Source of the DNA: Candidatus Zhuqueibacterota bacterium
GTDB taxonomy: Bacteria; Zhuqueibacterota; QNDG01; JABMRT01
Assembly: GCA_013202295.1 (NCBI GenBank)
Contig: JABMRT010000038.1
Coordinates: 62,001 to 126,000 of the forward strand
Direction: 5' to 3'
Length of the DNA stretch: 64,000 nucleotides
Under the pieces are notes generated by a model. That model saw only the letters and a list, made by a program, of their open reading frames with translations. It had not been told where the DNA came from and did no database searches. Of this stretch, positions 27,124-36,327 are shown piece after piece. Positions within the stretch are counted from its first letter, which is position 1. Every line of letters begins with the position of its first letter. The translations under genes and the position numbers were made by a program.

Positions 27124-28437
27124 GTGGCGGAAATTATGTCGATTAAAGATTGGTTAAAACGGGGTTGGGTATACATCCTCATCTTCTTGGGATCGGTGAT
27201 CGGTACGGTGCTGATTTTGATGCTGCTTTTCAATATCAGAGAAAAGAAGCGGGAAGCGCTTCAATATCCGTTCAAGGTGGTTGAGATTGGTGAGGATGAG
27301 ATTGATCCCGCGGTCTGGGGACAGAATTTTCCTTTTGAATATGATACCTTCGTCCAGACCAAAGTGGATTATGGCAAGACCAAATATGGCGGTTCCACGC
27401 CCTACAGCAAGCTTGAAGCGTATCCTGCGATGAAACGGCTCTGGGCCGGATATTCATTCAGTAAAGATCACAATGAGGAGCGCGGTCATCATTACACATC
27501 TATTGATCAGGCCAATACACTGCGCACTCAGATCGTGGTCCAGCCTGGTGCATGCGTCAATTGTCACGCAGCAGAGATGCCTGCCCTTGTCCGTGAGATG
27601 GGGTGGGAGGAATTCAATGCGACGCCATACAACGATCTGAAATCCAAATTAATGACAGGGTCTTCCTGTGCAGATTGTCATGATCCCAACACAATGGCGT
27701 TGCGGATTACACGCCCCGCGTTCAAAATCGCGATGGAAGAAGCCGGTGTGGATCTGTCCAAAGCGACTCGTCAGGAGATGCGATCTTATGTTTGCGGTCA
27801 ATGTCATGTTGAATATTATTTCAAGGGAAAGAACAAGGTGCTCACCTTCCCGTGGAGCGAAGGCCGTTCCATTGACGCCATCAAGGCCCATTATGAATCC
27901 TACGACTTTGCAGACTGGACCCATGCTGAAACTGGTGCGCCGATGTTAAAAATGCAGCATCCTGAATTTGAACTTTGGGGCACCGGCATACATGCCAAGT
28001 CCGGAGTCTCATGCGCGGATTGTCACATGCCCTATGTCCGGCGCGGCAGTGTGAAGATTTCCGATCACTGGATTCGCAGTCCGCTTCAAAATCCGAACGC
28101 TTCATGTCAAACCTGTCATCATGTGACAGTTGAGGAACTTGAAGACCGTATCCTGACCATTCAGGATCGGACCGCGAAGCTCCTTCGCCAGAGTGAAGAG
28201 GCGATTCTTGACGCGATTGACGCGATTAAGGTTGCACAGTCCAAAGGCATTCCTTCGGATAAACTGGATAAGGCATTGCATCTACATCGCCGATCCCAGA
28301 TGCGCTGGGATTTTGTCTCCTCCGAAAATAGCACCGGATTTCACAGTGGACAGGAGGCGGCACGCATTTTAGCGGAATCTATGGATCTGGCACGTCAGGC
28401 ACAGATTGAGGCGATTAAAACATTGAATCGATCTTAA
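27124..28437 (+). CDS. nrfA: Ammonia-forming cytochrome c nitrite reductase (pentaheme)
   Basis: CVNCH, CADCH, CGQCHVEYYFKGK, GIHAKSGVSCADCHMPYVRRG, CQTCH; WTHAETGAPMLKMQHPEFELW. Confidence 0.95.
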   Translation: MAEIMSIKDWLKRGWVYILIFLGSVIGTVLILMLLFNIREKKREALQYPFKVVEIGEDEIDPAVWGQNFPFEYDTFVQTKVDYGKTKYGGSTPYSKLEAYPAMKRLWAGYSFSKDHNEERGHHYTSIDQANTLRTQIVVQPGACVNCHAAEMPALVREMGWEEFNATPYNDLKSKLMTGSSCADCHDPNTMALRITRPAFKIAMEEAGVDLSKATRQEMRSYVCGQCHVEYYFKGKNKVLTFPWSEGRSIDAIKAHYESYDFADWTHAETGAPMLKMQHPEFELWGTGIHAKSGVSCADCHMPYVRRGSVKISDHWIRSPLQNPNASCQTCHHVTVEELEDRILTIQDRTAKLLRQSEEAILDAIDAIKVAQSKGIPSDKLDKALHLHRRSQMRWDFVSSENSTGFHSGQEAARILAESMDLARQAQIEAIKTLNRS

Positions 28438-28449
28438 TGGAGTTTTGCA

Positions 28450-29775
28450 ATGCTTGAACGATTATTTCGACTGTCCGAGAAAAACACAACAGTCCGTACA
28501 GAGATTATCGCCGGGATCACGACCTTCATGACCATGGCCTACATCATCTTTCTGAATCCGGCGATTCTCTCCACTGATTTTGCAGGGAACCCCACCGGGC
28601 TTTCCTATGACGCAGCCATGCTAGCCACTTGTCTGGCGGCGGCGATCGCAACGCTGATTATGGGATTGTATGCAAATTTTCCCATTGCGCAGGCGCCGGG
28701 CATGGGTGAGAATTTTTTCTTTGTGACTGTAGTGATGACTCTGTCCGCCATGGGTGTGGTGGATTCCTGGCGTGTGGCATTGGGTATTACTTTTATTTCC
28801 GGCATACTCTTCCTTCTTTTGTCCCTGTTAAAATTCCGTAAAGCCATCATTGATGCGGTCAGTCCCAGTCTGAAAAATGCGATTGCTGTGGGGATCGGCC
28901 TGTTGATCGCATTTATTGGATTTCAAAACGGCGGTATCATCCTTGATGCACCCGGATCGCTGGTGCAATTCAACAGCAATTTTCTCCAAGCCGATGTGCT
29001 CATCTTCTTTTTCGGATTGCTGCTGACCGCGGTTCTGTTCGTTCGTAAAGTTCGAGGCGCGATCCTATGGGGCATTTTAGCTTCGGCTATCCTCTCCATT
29101 GTTCTCGGCAAGGTTCAATTTGTCGGAATAGTCGGTCTACCGCAGGATCACGCGTTTTTAAAATTTGATCTCCTCGGTGCATTAAAACTATATACCCTTC
29201 CCTTCATTGTTGTTTTCCTCTTTATGGATCTCTTTGACACAATGGGCACACTCATCGGTGTGGGCGAGCAGATGGGCATCATGAAGGATAACAAACTGCC
29301 GGGCGCGAACCGCGCCCTAATTTCCGATGCAGTAGGTACGGTGGTGGGTTCCTGCACAGGAACGAGCACGGTGACTTCCTATATTGAAAGTGCGGTAGGT
29401 GTTCAGTATGGCGGGCGCACGGGGTTAACCTCCGTGGTGACTGGATTACTTTTTCTTCTCGCCCTGTTCTTTGCCCCCCTCGCCGGGATGATCGGCAAAT
29501 ACGCTACAATCACCGCTCCGGCGCTTGTGATTGTAGGAGCAATGATGGTTCGCAATGTTTCCAAGATCGATTGGGAGGATTATTCCGAAGCAATCCCGGC
29601 GTTTCTGATTGTGCTGGGGATTCCGCTCAGCTACAACATCCACGACGGATTGGCCATGGGGTTCATCGCGTATCCGATTATTAAATTATCCACCGGAAGA
29701 AAAGCAGATGTGAATTGGTTGATCCTGCTTGTGGCGGTGTTGTTTATCCTTCGATATGTGTTTGTGAAAGTTTAA
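28450..29775 (+). CDS. NCS2-family (AzgA/PbuG-like) purine permease
   Basis: MLERLFRLSEKNTTVRTEIIAGITTFMTMAYIIFLNPAILS...GTMGTLIGVGEQMG-type helices...GTSTVTSYIESAVGVQYGGRTGLTSVV. Confidence 0.95.
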   Translation: MLERLFRLSEKNTTVRTEIIAGITTFMTMAYIIFLNPAILSTDFAGNPTGLSYDAAMLATCLAAAIATLIMGLYANFPIAQAPGMGENFFFVTVVMTLSAMGVVDSWRVALGITFISGILFLLLSLLKFRKAIIDAVSPSLKNAIAVGIGLLIAFIGFQNGGIILDAPGSLVQFNSNFLQADVLIFFFGLLLTAVLFVRKVRGAILWGILASAILSIVLGKVQFVGIVGLPQDHAFLKFDLLGALKLYTLPFIVVFLFMDLFDTMGTLIGVGEQMGIMKDNKLPGANRALISDAVGTVVGSCTGTSTVTSYIESAVGVQYGGRTGLTSVVTGLLFLLALFFAPLAGMIGKYATITAPALVIVGAMMVRNVSKIDWEDYSEAIPAFLIVLGIPLSYNIHDGLAMGFIAYPIIKLSTGRKADVNWLILLVAVLFILRYVFVKV

Positions 29776-29837
29776 ATGATCCGATGAATAGTAAGGAGTA
29801 AGAGGTTAGAAAAGAAACATCTGAAGGAATTAGATCG

Positions 29838-29870
29838 CCTCTGGAGACAAAGAGTTTCCAGAGGTTTTTT
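29838..29870 (+). terminator. Rho-independent terminator
   Basis: CCTCTGGA gacaaagagtt TCCAGAGG TTTTTT. Confidence 0.85.
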
Positions 29871-29898
29871 GTTGTATCCGAGTATAAAATGATGTAAA

Positions 29899-29931
29899 TT
29901 AGGAACGCCTAACTTTGTTAAGGGCTCCTAA
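29899..29931. promoter_or_regulatory. DtxR/IdeR-like operator, two overlapping-type half-site pairs
   Basis: TTAGGaacgCCTAAC and TTAAGGgctCCTAA immediately upstream of the DtxR-family start at 29945. Confidence 0.6.
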
Positions 29932-29944
29932 TCCGGAGGCAGTT

Positions 29945-30328
29945 ATGGAAGCAGTAATTTCAGCGAACATGGAAGATTATCTTGAAACCATCCATTTGAT
30001 TGAGCAAGATCAGGGCAATGCACGGGTCAAGGATATTGCCGACAAGATGAACATCTCGCGTGCAAGTGTATCCGGCGCAATGAAGAATCTGGAAAAACAG
30101 GGGCTGGTTTCACATCCACGTTATGATTTGATCTCGCTGACTTCGAAGGGTGATAAAATCGCGAAGCAAATTTATGCGCGGCATGTGACCCTCATGAAAT
30201 TTTTGCAGGATGTTCTCGGGTTGGATAAGGAAACCGCAGAAAAAGACGCCTGCCGGATTGAGCACAATATCAGTCCGCGAACCTTTAAACGGCTGAAAGT
30301 GTTTGTGGAAGAGAGTATGAATCCATGA
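29945..30328 (+). CDS. DtxR/MntR-family metal-dependent regulator
   Basis: MEAVISANMEDYLETIHLIEQDQGNARVKDIADKMNISRASVSGAMKNLEKQGLVSHPRYDLISLT; followed by feoA and feoB. Confidence 0.93.
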   Translation: MEAVISANMEDYLETIHLIEQDQGNARVKDIADKMNISRASVSGAMKNLEKQGLVSHPRYDLISLTSKGDKIAKQIYARHVTLMKFLQDVLGLDKETAEKDACRIEHNISPRTFKRLKVFVEESMNP

Positions 30329-30600
30329 GAAGACATCGTCACAATCATAGCCAAGCGCTGACATTGGATCAGATCAAATCCGGTGAGACGGTTTGGGTTG
30401 AGAGCATTCAAGGAGGATGGGGCTGTTGTCAACGGTTCAATCAGATGGGAATTCATGCGGGTGATCCAATCACAGTGAAACGAAACGGAGTGTTGGGTGG
30501 GCCGATCCTGATTCAGGTGCATGGTTCTGAAGTGGCCTTGGGCCGCGGAATGGCGAGGCATATAACCGTAGCATTGCAGAAGATCCTGAATGATACGTAA
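30325..30600 (+). CDS. feoA: Ferrous iron transport protein A
   Basis: Small SH3-like protein with MGIHAGDPITVKRNGVLGGPILIQVHGSEVALGRGMARHI; overlaps the dtxR-like stop (ATGA). Confidence 0.9.
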   Translation: MRRHRHNHSQALTLDQIKSGETVWVESIQGGWGCCQRFNQMGIHAGDPITVKRNGVLGGPILIQVHGSEVALGRGMARHITVALQKILNDT

Positions 30601-30648
30601 AATTTATTCTCGTTCGCTTGCGGGTTAATGGTGAGAGGTTAGAGGTAA

Positions 30649-32643
30649 GTGACAAAAACAAAAATAAAAAGATCATCCAATACAAATATTGCATTGCTCC
30701 AGGAAAAGCAAAAGCTGGAGCATCCGCAGATTGTGCTAACGGGTCAGCCGAATTGCGGCAAGAGCACGCTTTTCAATGAGGTTGCGGGATACAAATCCGC
30801 AGCATCCAACTTTCCTGGCGCAACAGTCACCTACACCCAGAGCCATGTCAATTTGCATGGTGAGATTTTTGATATTGTCGATCTGCCGGGGATCTACTCG
30901 CTCACCTCTATGGATCAAGCGGCCACGGAGAGCCAGCGTTACCTGCTCACACATCAGGTGGATGTGATTATCAATGTGGTGGATGCGTCCACACTTTCGC
31001 GAAGTCTTGAACTCACTTTACAGCTGATGGATCTCGAAATCCCGATGGTGCTTTGCCTCAATATGATTGATGAAGCGGAACGCAAGGGCATCCAAATTGA
31101 TATCGACAAATTATCCAATGAATTGGGGATTCCGGTTGTAGCGACTGTGGCCTCTCATGGTCAGGGCGTGCGAGATCTGTTTCGCAGTGCATTTGCTACG
31201 GTAAATCAACCCAGTCCCGCCCGTCATATCCGCGGCAATCGGGATGTGGAACTGGTGATTGCCAAATTAACGCGGCAGTTAAAAAAGGATGTGGGTGAGT
31301 CGATTCCCTTCTCCATTCATCTATTGGCTACCAAACTGCTCGAAGGGGATCAAACATTCATTGATATCATTCAGAAGATGCATCCTCACATTCTACCCAT
31401 TGTTGAGAAATCGGCGCGCGCTCTCGCTCAAACGCACGGCAAGCCGGCCCATGAGGTGATTAATGCAGAGCGGCATGCCATGTCGATGTCCCTTTTTGAA
31501 AAGGTTGCCACATTCAAAAAGCCGAAAATCCAGTTGCGAGATCGTGTGGATGATGTGCTGATGCATTCATTCTGGGGATACCTCATCATGGCGGGACTCC
31601 TTTACCTCTTTTTCCATACGGTTTTCTCCGTGGGTGCATTGCTGGAAACGCCGATACTGAATTTTTTTGAAGGATTAAAAGCCACGCTGCTCGGTTCAAT
31701 CAATCCGGATTCACTCATATATCATCTCCTGTCCAGCGCGATTGAAGGCATTGCCGGGGGCGTAGCGATTGTGCTGCCCTATCTTTTGCCCTTCCTTGCC
31801 GGATTGGCTTTTCTTGAAGATGTGGGATACTTGCCTCGCGTTGCATTTCTCATGGATGCTTTTATGCACAGGGTAGGCCTGCATGGTACGGCTGTGATTC
31901 CCGCAGTTCTCGGATACGGCTGTAATGTGCCCGCAGTCATGGCCACACGCATTTTAAGTTCGTCCCGTGATCGATACATCGCAGCTGTGATCGCCACGCT
32001 TGTGCCGTGTGCTGCGCGTATGACCATCATCTTTGGTCTGGTTGGCGTCTATCTCGGGGGCACGGCCGCGTTCGGCATTTATGTGCTAAACTTTCTGGTG
32101 ATTGTTCTTTCGGCCGGTATTATGTCCCGTTTGCTGCCGGAAGAAACGCCCGGTATGGTCCTTGAAATTCCGGTTTATCACTGGCCCTCCATGCGAAGTC
32201 TCGTAAACAAGACCTGGTTCCGGCTCAAGGAATTTATTGTGATCGCATGGCCGCTTCTCATCGGCGGCAGCGTGCTGCTCGCCCTGGCAGATGCGTACGG
32301 CTGGAGTCCCGCGCTGGATCAGTTGACCCGTCCTGTCACTTGGCTGTTAGGCCTGCCCAAAGAAGTGGGCATGACCCTTCTTTTCGGCATACTTCGAAAA
32401 GAGCTCTCCATGCTGATGCTGTTTCAGGCGCTCGGCACACGGGATGTAATCACGGTTCTATCCTGGGGTCAAATTTTAGTATTTACTATTTTTGTGGTAT
32501 TCTATGTGCCCTGTGTGGCTACAATCGGAGCACTTATCCGGCAATTGAGAGCCCGCCGCGCGTTCATCATTGTGGTGCTCACATTCATTCTTGCGCTGAT
32601 ACTTGCCTTGCTCACACGCGGGTTTGTATTCCTCATCGGTTGA
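30649..32643 (+). CDS. feoB: Ferrous iron transport protein B
   Basis: IVLTGQPNCGKSTLFNEVAGYKSAASNFPGATVTY...VDLPGIYSLT...GYGCNVPAVMATRIL. Confidence 0.97.
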   Translation: MTKTKIKRSSNTNIALLQEKQKLEHPQIVLTGQPNCGKSTLFNEVAGYKSAASNFPGATVTYTQSHVNLHGEIFDIVDLPGIYSLTSMDQAATESQRYLLTHQVDVIINVVDASTLSRSLELTLQLMDLEIPMVLCLNMIDEAERKGIQIDIDKLSNELGIPVVATVASHGQGVRDLFRSAFATVNQPSPARHIRGNRDVELVIAKLTRQLKKDVGESIPFSIHLLATKLLEGDQTFIDIIQKMHPHILPIVEKSARALAQTHGKPAHEVINAERHAMSMSLFEKVATFKKPKIQLRDRVDDVLMHSFWGYLIMAGLLYLFFHTVFSVGALLETPILNFFEGLKATLLGSINPDSLIYHLLSSAIEGIAGGVAIVLPYLLPFLAGLAFLEDVGYLPRVAFLMDAFMHRVGLHGTAVIPAVLGYGCNVPAVMATRILSSSRDRYIAAVIATLVPCAARMTIIFGLVGVYLGGTAAFGIYVLNFLVIVLSAGIMSRLLPEETPGMVLEIPVYHWPSMRSLVNKTWFRLKEFIVIAWPLLIGGSVLLALADAYGWSPALDQLTRPVTWLLGLPKEVGMTLLFGILRKELSMLMLFQALGTRDVITVLSWGQILVFTIFVVFYVPCVATIGALIRQLRARRAFIIVVLTFILALILALLTRGFVFLIG

Positions 32644-32655
32644 AAGGACGACTTC

Positions 32656-33666
32656 ATGCAGGAAGCCTATTTATATGACAAGCTTGAAAATGGCCGTGTG
32701 CGCTGTCAAACGTGCGCACATCATTGTTCTCTGGCATCCGGGCAGACGGGAATCTGTGGCGTTCGGAAAAATCAGGAAGGCAAACTCTACTCCCTCGTTT
32801 ACCGTCAGGTAGCAGCCATGCATTCCGATCCCATTGAGAAAAAACCGCTTTTTCATTTTTTGCCTGGATCGCGCTCATTCAGCATTGCCACAGTGGGATG
32901 CAACATGCGATGCCGCAATTGTCAAAATTCAGATATCAGCCAGATGCCGATTGATCAGAACCGCATTACCGGCAATGACATGGTGCCTGAAATGGTGATA
33001 AAATCGGCAAAGGATCACGCGTGTAAAACGATTTCATATACATATACTGAACCCGCGGTATACTGGGATTATGCGTTTGATACCGCCAAGCTTGCACGCG
33101 AGGCTGGCCTCAGAAATATATTTGTAACCAATGGTTACTGGTCCGAAAAAAGTTTAAAAACCATGCTGCCCTACATGGATGGCGTCAATGTAGATCTCAA
33201 GTTTTTTGATGATCGCCTATATCGCACCATTTGCGGGGCACGACTTCAACCTGTGCTGGATACGATACAGGCCTTGTATGAAGCGGGTGTCTGGCTGGAG
33301 GTAACCACACTTCTCATTCCGGATTTGAATGATTCGGGTGAATCCCTCCGATCCATTGCAAAATTTATTCGGAAGATCAGTCCCAGGATTCCATGGCATA
33401 TCAGCCGATTTTATCCCATATATCGCATGACCGATCGGTCGCTTACTTCTGCGGAATCCATTCAACGTGCCAGAGAAATCGGTATTCAGGAAGGATTGTA
33501 TCATGTTTACAGCGGCAATTTGCCCGGTGAGGATGGAGAAAGCACATTCTGTCCACAGTGCGGTGAGACGATGATCGGACGAATGGGATTCTCAGTTCAA
33601 AGCCAGGCGATGCATGATGGTAAATGCCCTCATTGCGGTGAGGAGATTTCCGGAGTATGGGAATAA
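32656..33666 (+). CDS. AmmeMemoRadiSam-system-type radical SAM enzyme
   Basis: VRCQTCAHHCSLASGQTGICGVRKNQEGKLYSLVYR...HFLPGSRSFSIATVGCNMRCRNCQNSDISQ. Confidence 0.93.
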   Translation: MQEAYLYDKLENGRVRCQTCAHHCSLASGQTGICGVRKNQEGKLYSLVYRQVAAMHSDPIEKKPLFHFLPGSRSFSIATVGCNMRCRNCQNSDISQMPIDQNRITGNDMVPEMVIKSAKDHACKTISYTYTEPAVYWDYAFDTAKLAREAGLRNIFVTNGYWSEKSLKTMLPYMDGVNVDLKFFDDRLYRTICGARLQPVLDTIQALYEAGVWLEVTTLLIPDLNDSGESLRSIAKFIRKISPRIPWHISRFYPIYRMTDRSLTSAESIQRAREIGIQEGLYHVYSGNLPGEDGESTFCPQCGETMIGRMGFSVQSQAMHDGKCPHCGEEISGVWE

Positions 33667-33722
33667 TAAAACGAATTTTAAATTGTGAATGTTGAATGAT
33701 GAATTAAAAGGAGAACCATCCT

Positions 33723-34130
33723 ATGAATCGGAGAAGGAAATCAGGATTCGGAGCTTTTTTCGCGGGATTTTTCATGGCCTTATTTCTGGTTGTCATTTCC
33801 GGATTTTTACTGGTGAATTACACTTTGAAGCATCCCCAGAAAATCGCGGAAAAGGCGGCCCAAATGGGGTTGGTCAAGGTGGTTGAAAAGACCGTGGTGC
33901 AGACCGTGACAAAGACGATAAGTTCCATTCCCCGCGATCAGGTGGCAATTCGTCAGGACCGCATCAATCAGAGTGTGCAGAATCTGACGCAATCTTTCTC
34001 GGAAAACAGACTGGACTTTGATGATCTCCAAGTTCTTGGTGATCAGGTTTTTCAAGCTGCGGCTGATCAGCAGGTTACGACGAAGGAGATTGATGCACTG
34101 CTTGATCTTGCGGATAAATTAGGTAGATAA
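33723..34130 (+). CDS. Hypothetical protein with N-terminal TM helix
   Basis: MNRRRKSGFGAFFAGFFMALFLVVISGFLLVNYTL...; open frame with coding-like context. Confidence 0.6.
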   Translation: MNRRRKSGFGAFFAGFFMALFLVVISGFLLVNYTLKHPQKIAEKAAQMGLVKVVEKTVVQTVTKTISSIPRDQVAIRQDRINQSVQNLTQSFSENRLDFDDLQVLGDQVFQAAADQQVTTKEIDALLDLADKLGR

Positions 34131-34170
34131 ACACTTTGCGAGCATCCCATTCTCATGAGAGGTTGATATC

Positions 34171-36282
34171 ATGAAGCGTTATGTCCTTTTATTAATTACT
34201 CTTGCCATTCGGTTGGAAGCCACACAGATTATGGATCTAAAAGTCCCGGAATTTTCCGGGCTGTATGAGAAATTCGAGATTTGCTTTCAGGTGGATGCGA
34301 ATTATGAGAATCCTTTTAATCCGGATGAAGTGCTCATTGACGGCCTGTTTCAAGACCCGGATGGCCGTGTCCTTCGTGTCCCTGCTTTCTGGTATCAGGA
34401 TTTTATGCGCAGTCTCAATGAGTCCACCGAAGTGTTGACTCCTATCAGTGATCCGGATTGGCGGATTCGGTTTGCACCCATCCAGACGGGGGCGCATCGT
34501 TTCCAGATCGAGATAACGGATCAATCCGGCATCACGCTTTCTGATCCTGTTTCTTTTATTGTTGACTCATCCAGTAGCAAAGGATTCATTCGGGTTGATG
34601 CGGATGATCCCCAACATATGTCTTTTGACAATGGCGATCTTTATTTCCCGATGGGGATGAATGTGGGCTGGGCGCGTGCCGGGGGCAGTTATGATTATGA
34701 CCGCTATATGAGCCGGATGGGTGAATCGAATCAGAACTGGATTCGTATCTGGAGTTGTCATTTTTACAATGGGCAGCTGCTTGAATGGGAAGCGGGCCAT
34801 TCCACAGGCTGGTATCACGGCTTGGGCCGGTACAGTCAGCAGGGCGCGTGGAAGTGGGATCATTATGTCCAGCAGGCAGAACAGTTCGGGCTTCATATCC
34901 AATTGGTTACGCAGCATCATGGTCAGTTCTCACAGCGTACGAACTCGAATTGGAACGAATGCCCCTACAATCAGGATCTTGGCGGTATGCTTGAATCCGG
35001 TGCTGAATTTTTTACAAATGAAGAGGCCAAAGCACTTTACAAACATAAGCTTCGATACACTGTAGCACGGTGGGGTTACAGCCCAGCAATCCTTGCGTGG
35101 GAATTGTTCAATGAGGTGCAATGGACGGACAATTATCAGGAGAATTATCCCAATGTGGCAGCGTGGCACGAAGAGATGGCAAATTATCTGCACAGCATCG
35201 ATCCCTGGCGCCATCTGGTGACCACCAGCGCCCGGGATGGGGACGGTCTTATCTGGGGTAACGATGCAATCGATATCAATCAGGTCCATTTTTACGGTGC
35301 GGGTGTGTCGGATGCATTGCGTCACCGAAATGACATGATGATGCAATACGGCAAGCCCTGCATCATAGGTGAGTATGGCGACAACTCTCAGACAGGTGGG
35401 GCAGATCAGACCGGCACGTTTATTCACGATGGTATTTGGGGTACAGCCCTTGTGGGTGGTGGGGCCATGCCCTGGTGGTGGGATAATTTAATCGAACCCA
35501 ATAATCTCTATTATCACTGGACCGGATTCGCCGCTTTCTGGAAGGATGAGGATCTCCGCACAGGAAATTTTCAAGTTATCCCTGTTTCCGTATCGGGCGG
35601 GCCAAATCCAGCAATGGCCATTCAGATGACGCCTGGAAAGGAATGGGAAGCCTCCACAGAGCATGAATTCTATATTAATGCAGATTGGGACGCGCCGGGG
35701 ATCGGGAACCTATCCAAATATATTCAGGGTTCCAGCAAACCGGATATGGGACGTGAAGCAGTTTTCCATGCTCTGCTGAATGATTCGATCGTCTTCGGTG
35801 TGAACATCGGGGCTGTCTCCAGCATAGATTCCGGACATTTGCAAGTCTATCTGGATGAGATCAAGACACCGCTGCTCGACTTGACACCTTCTCCCGGGCA
35901 GCGGTATTATATTGAAATTCCCAAGGGAGCTCATAAAATACGAGTCTTTAACGCGGGTGTGGATTGGTATCGGGTGGATCATTTCGAGATTGAAGGTGCC
36001 ACACGGCCAGCCGCGAAAGGATGGGGATTGTCCAATGGCAGGACCACCTACCTTTGGATTCGTGACATGGATTATCGACTGGGTCAGTCTCCTCACACAA
36101 CATTATCTAGCGTGCGTGTCACTGTACCTGGATTGGAACCGGGAACTTACTCAATTGAGCAATGGCACACCACCGAGGGACGGATCATGAAAACACGATC
36201 CCTCCAGGTTGAAGGAGATTTAATTTTATCTTTGGGTGATTTCTATATGGATGCGGCGGTGAAGATTAAAAAGACAGATTGA
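34171..36282 (+). CDS. DUF5060-type / cellulase-like glycoside hydrolase family protein, without C-terminal sorting domain
   Basis: FEICFQVDANYENPFNPDEVLIDGLFQDPDGRVLRVPAFWYQDF...AILAWELFNEVQWTDNY...CIIGEYGDNSQ. Confidence 0.85.
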   Translation: MKRYVLLLITLAIRLEATQIMDLKVPEFSGLYEKFEICFQVDANYENPFNPDEVLIDGLFQDPDGRVLRVPAFWYQDFMRSLNESTEVLTPISDPDWRIRFAPIQTGAHRFQIEITDQSGITLSDPVSFIVDSSSSKGFIRVDADDPQHMSFDNGDLYFPMGMNVGWARAGGSYDYDRYMSRMGESNQNWIRIWSCHFYNGQLLEWEAGHSTGWYHGLGRYSQQGAWKWDHYVQQAEQFGLHIQLVTQHHGQFSQRTNSNWNECPYNQDLGGMLESGAEFFTNEEAKALYKHKLRYTVARWGYSPAILAWELFNEVQWTDNYQENYPNVAAWHEEMANYLHSIDPWRHLVTTSARDGDGLIWGNDAIDINQVHFYGAGVSDALRHRNDMMMQYGKPCIIGEYGDNSQTGGADQTGTFIHDGIWGTALVGGGAMPWWWDNLIEPNNLYYHWTGFAAFWKDEDLRTGNFQVIPVSVSGGPNPAMAIQMTPGKEWEASTEHEFYINADWDAPGIGNLSKYIQGSSKPDMGREAVFHALLNDSIVFGVNIGAVSSIDSGHLQVYLDEIKTPLLDLTPSPGQRYYIEIPKGAHKIRVFNAGVDWYRVDHFEIEGATRPAAKGWGLSNGRTTYLWIRDMDYRLGQSPHTTLSSVRVTVPGLEPGTYSIEQWHTTEGRIMKTRSLQVEGDLILSLGDFYMDAAVKIKKTD

Positions 36283-36327
36283 GATAATCGGTAGTGAATG
36301 AAAGATCCATTTTAAGGAAATTAGTTT

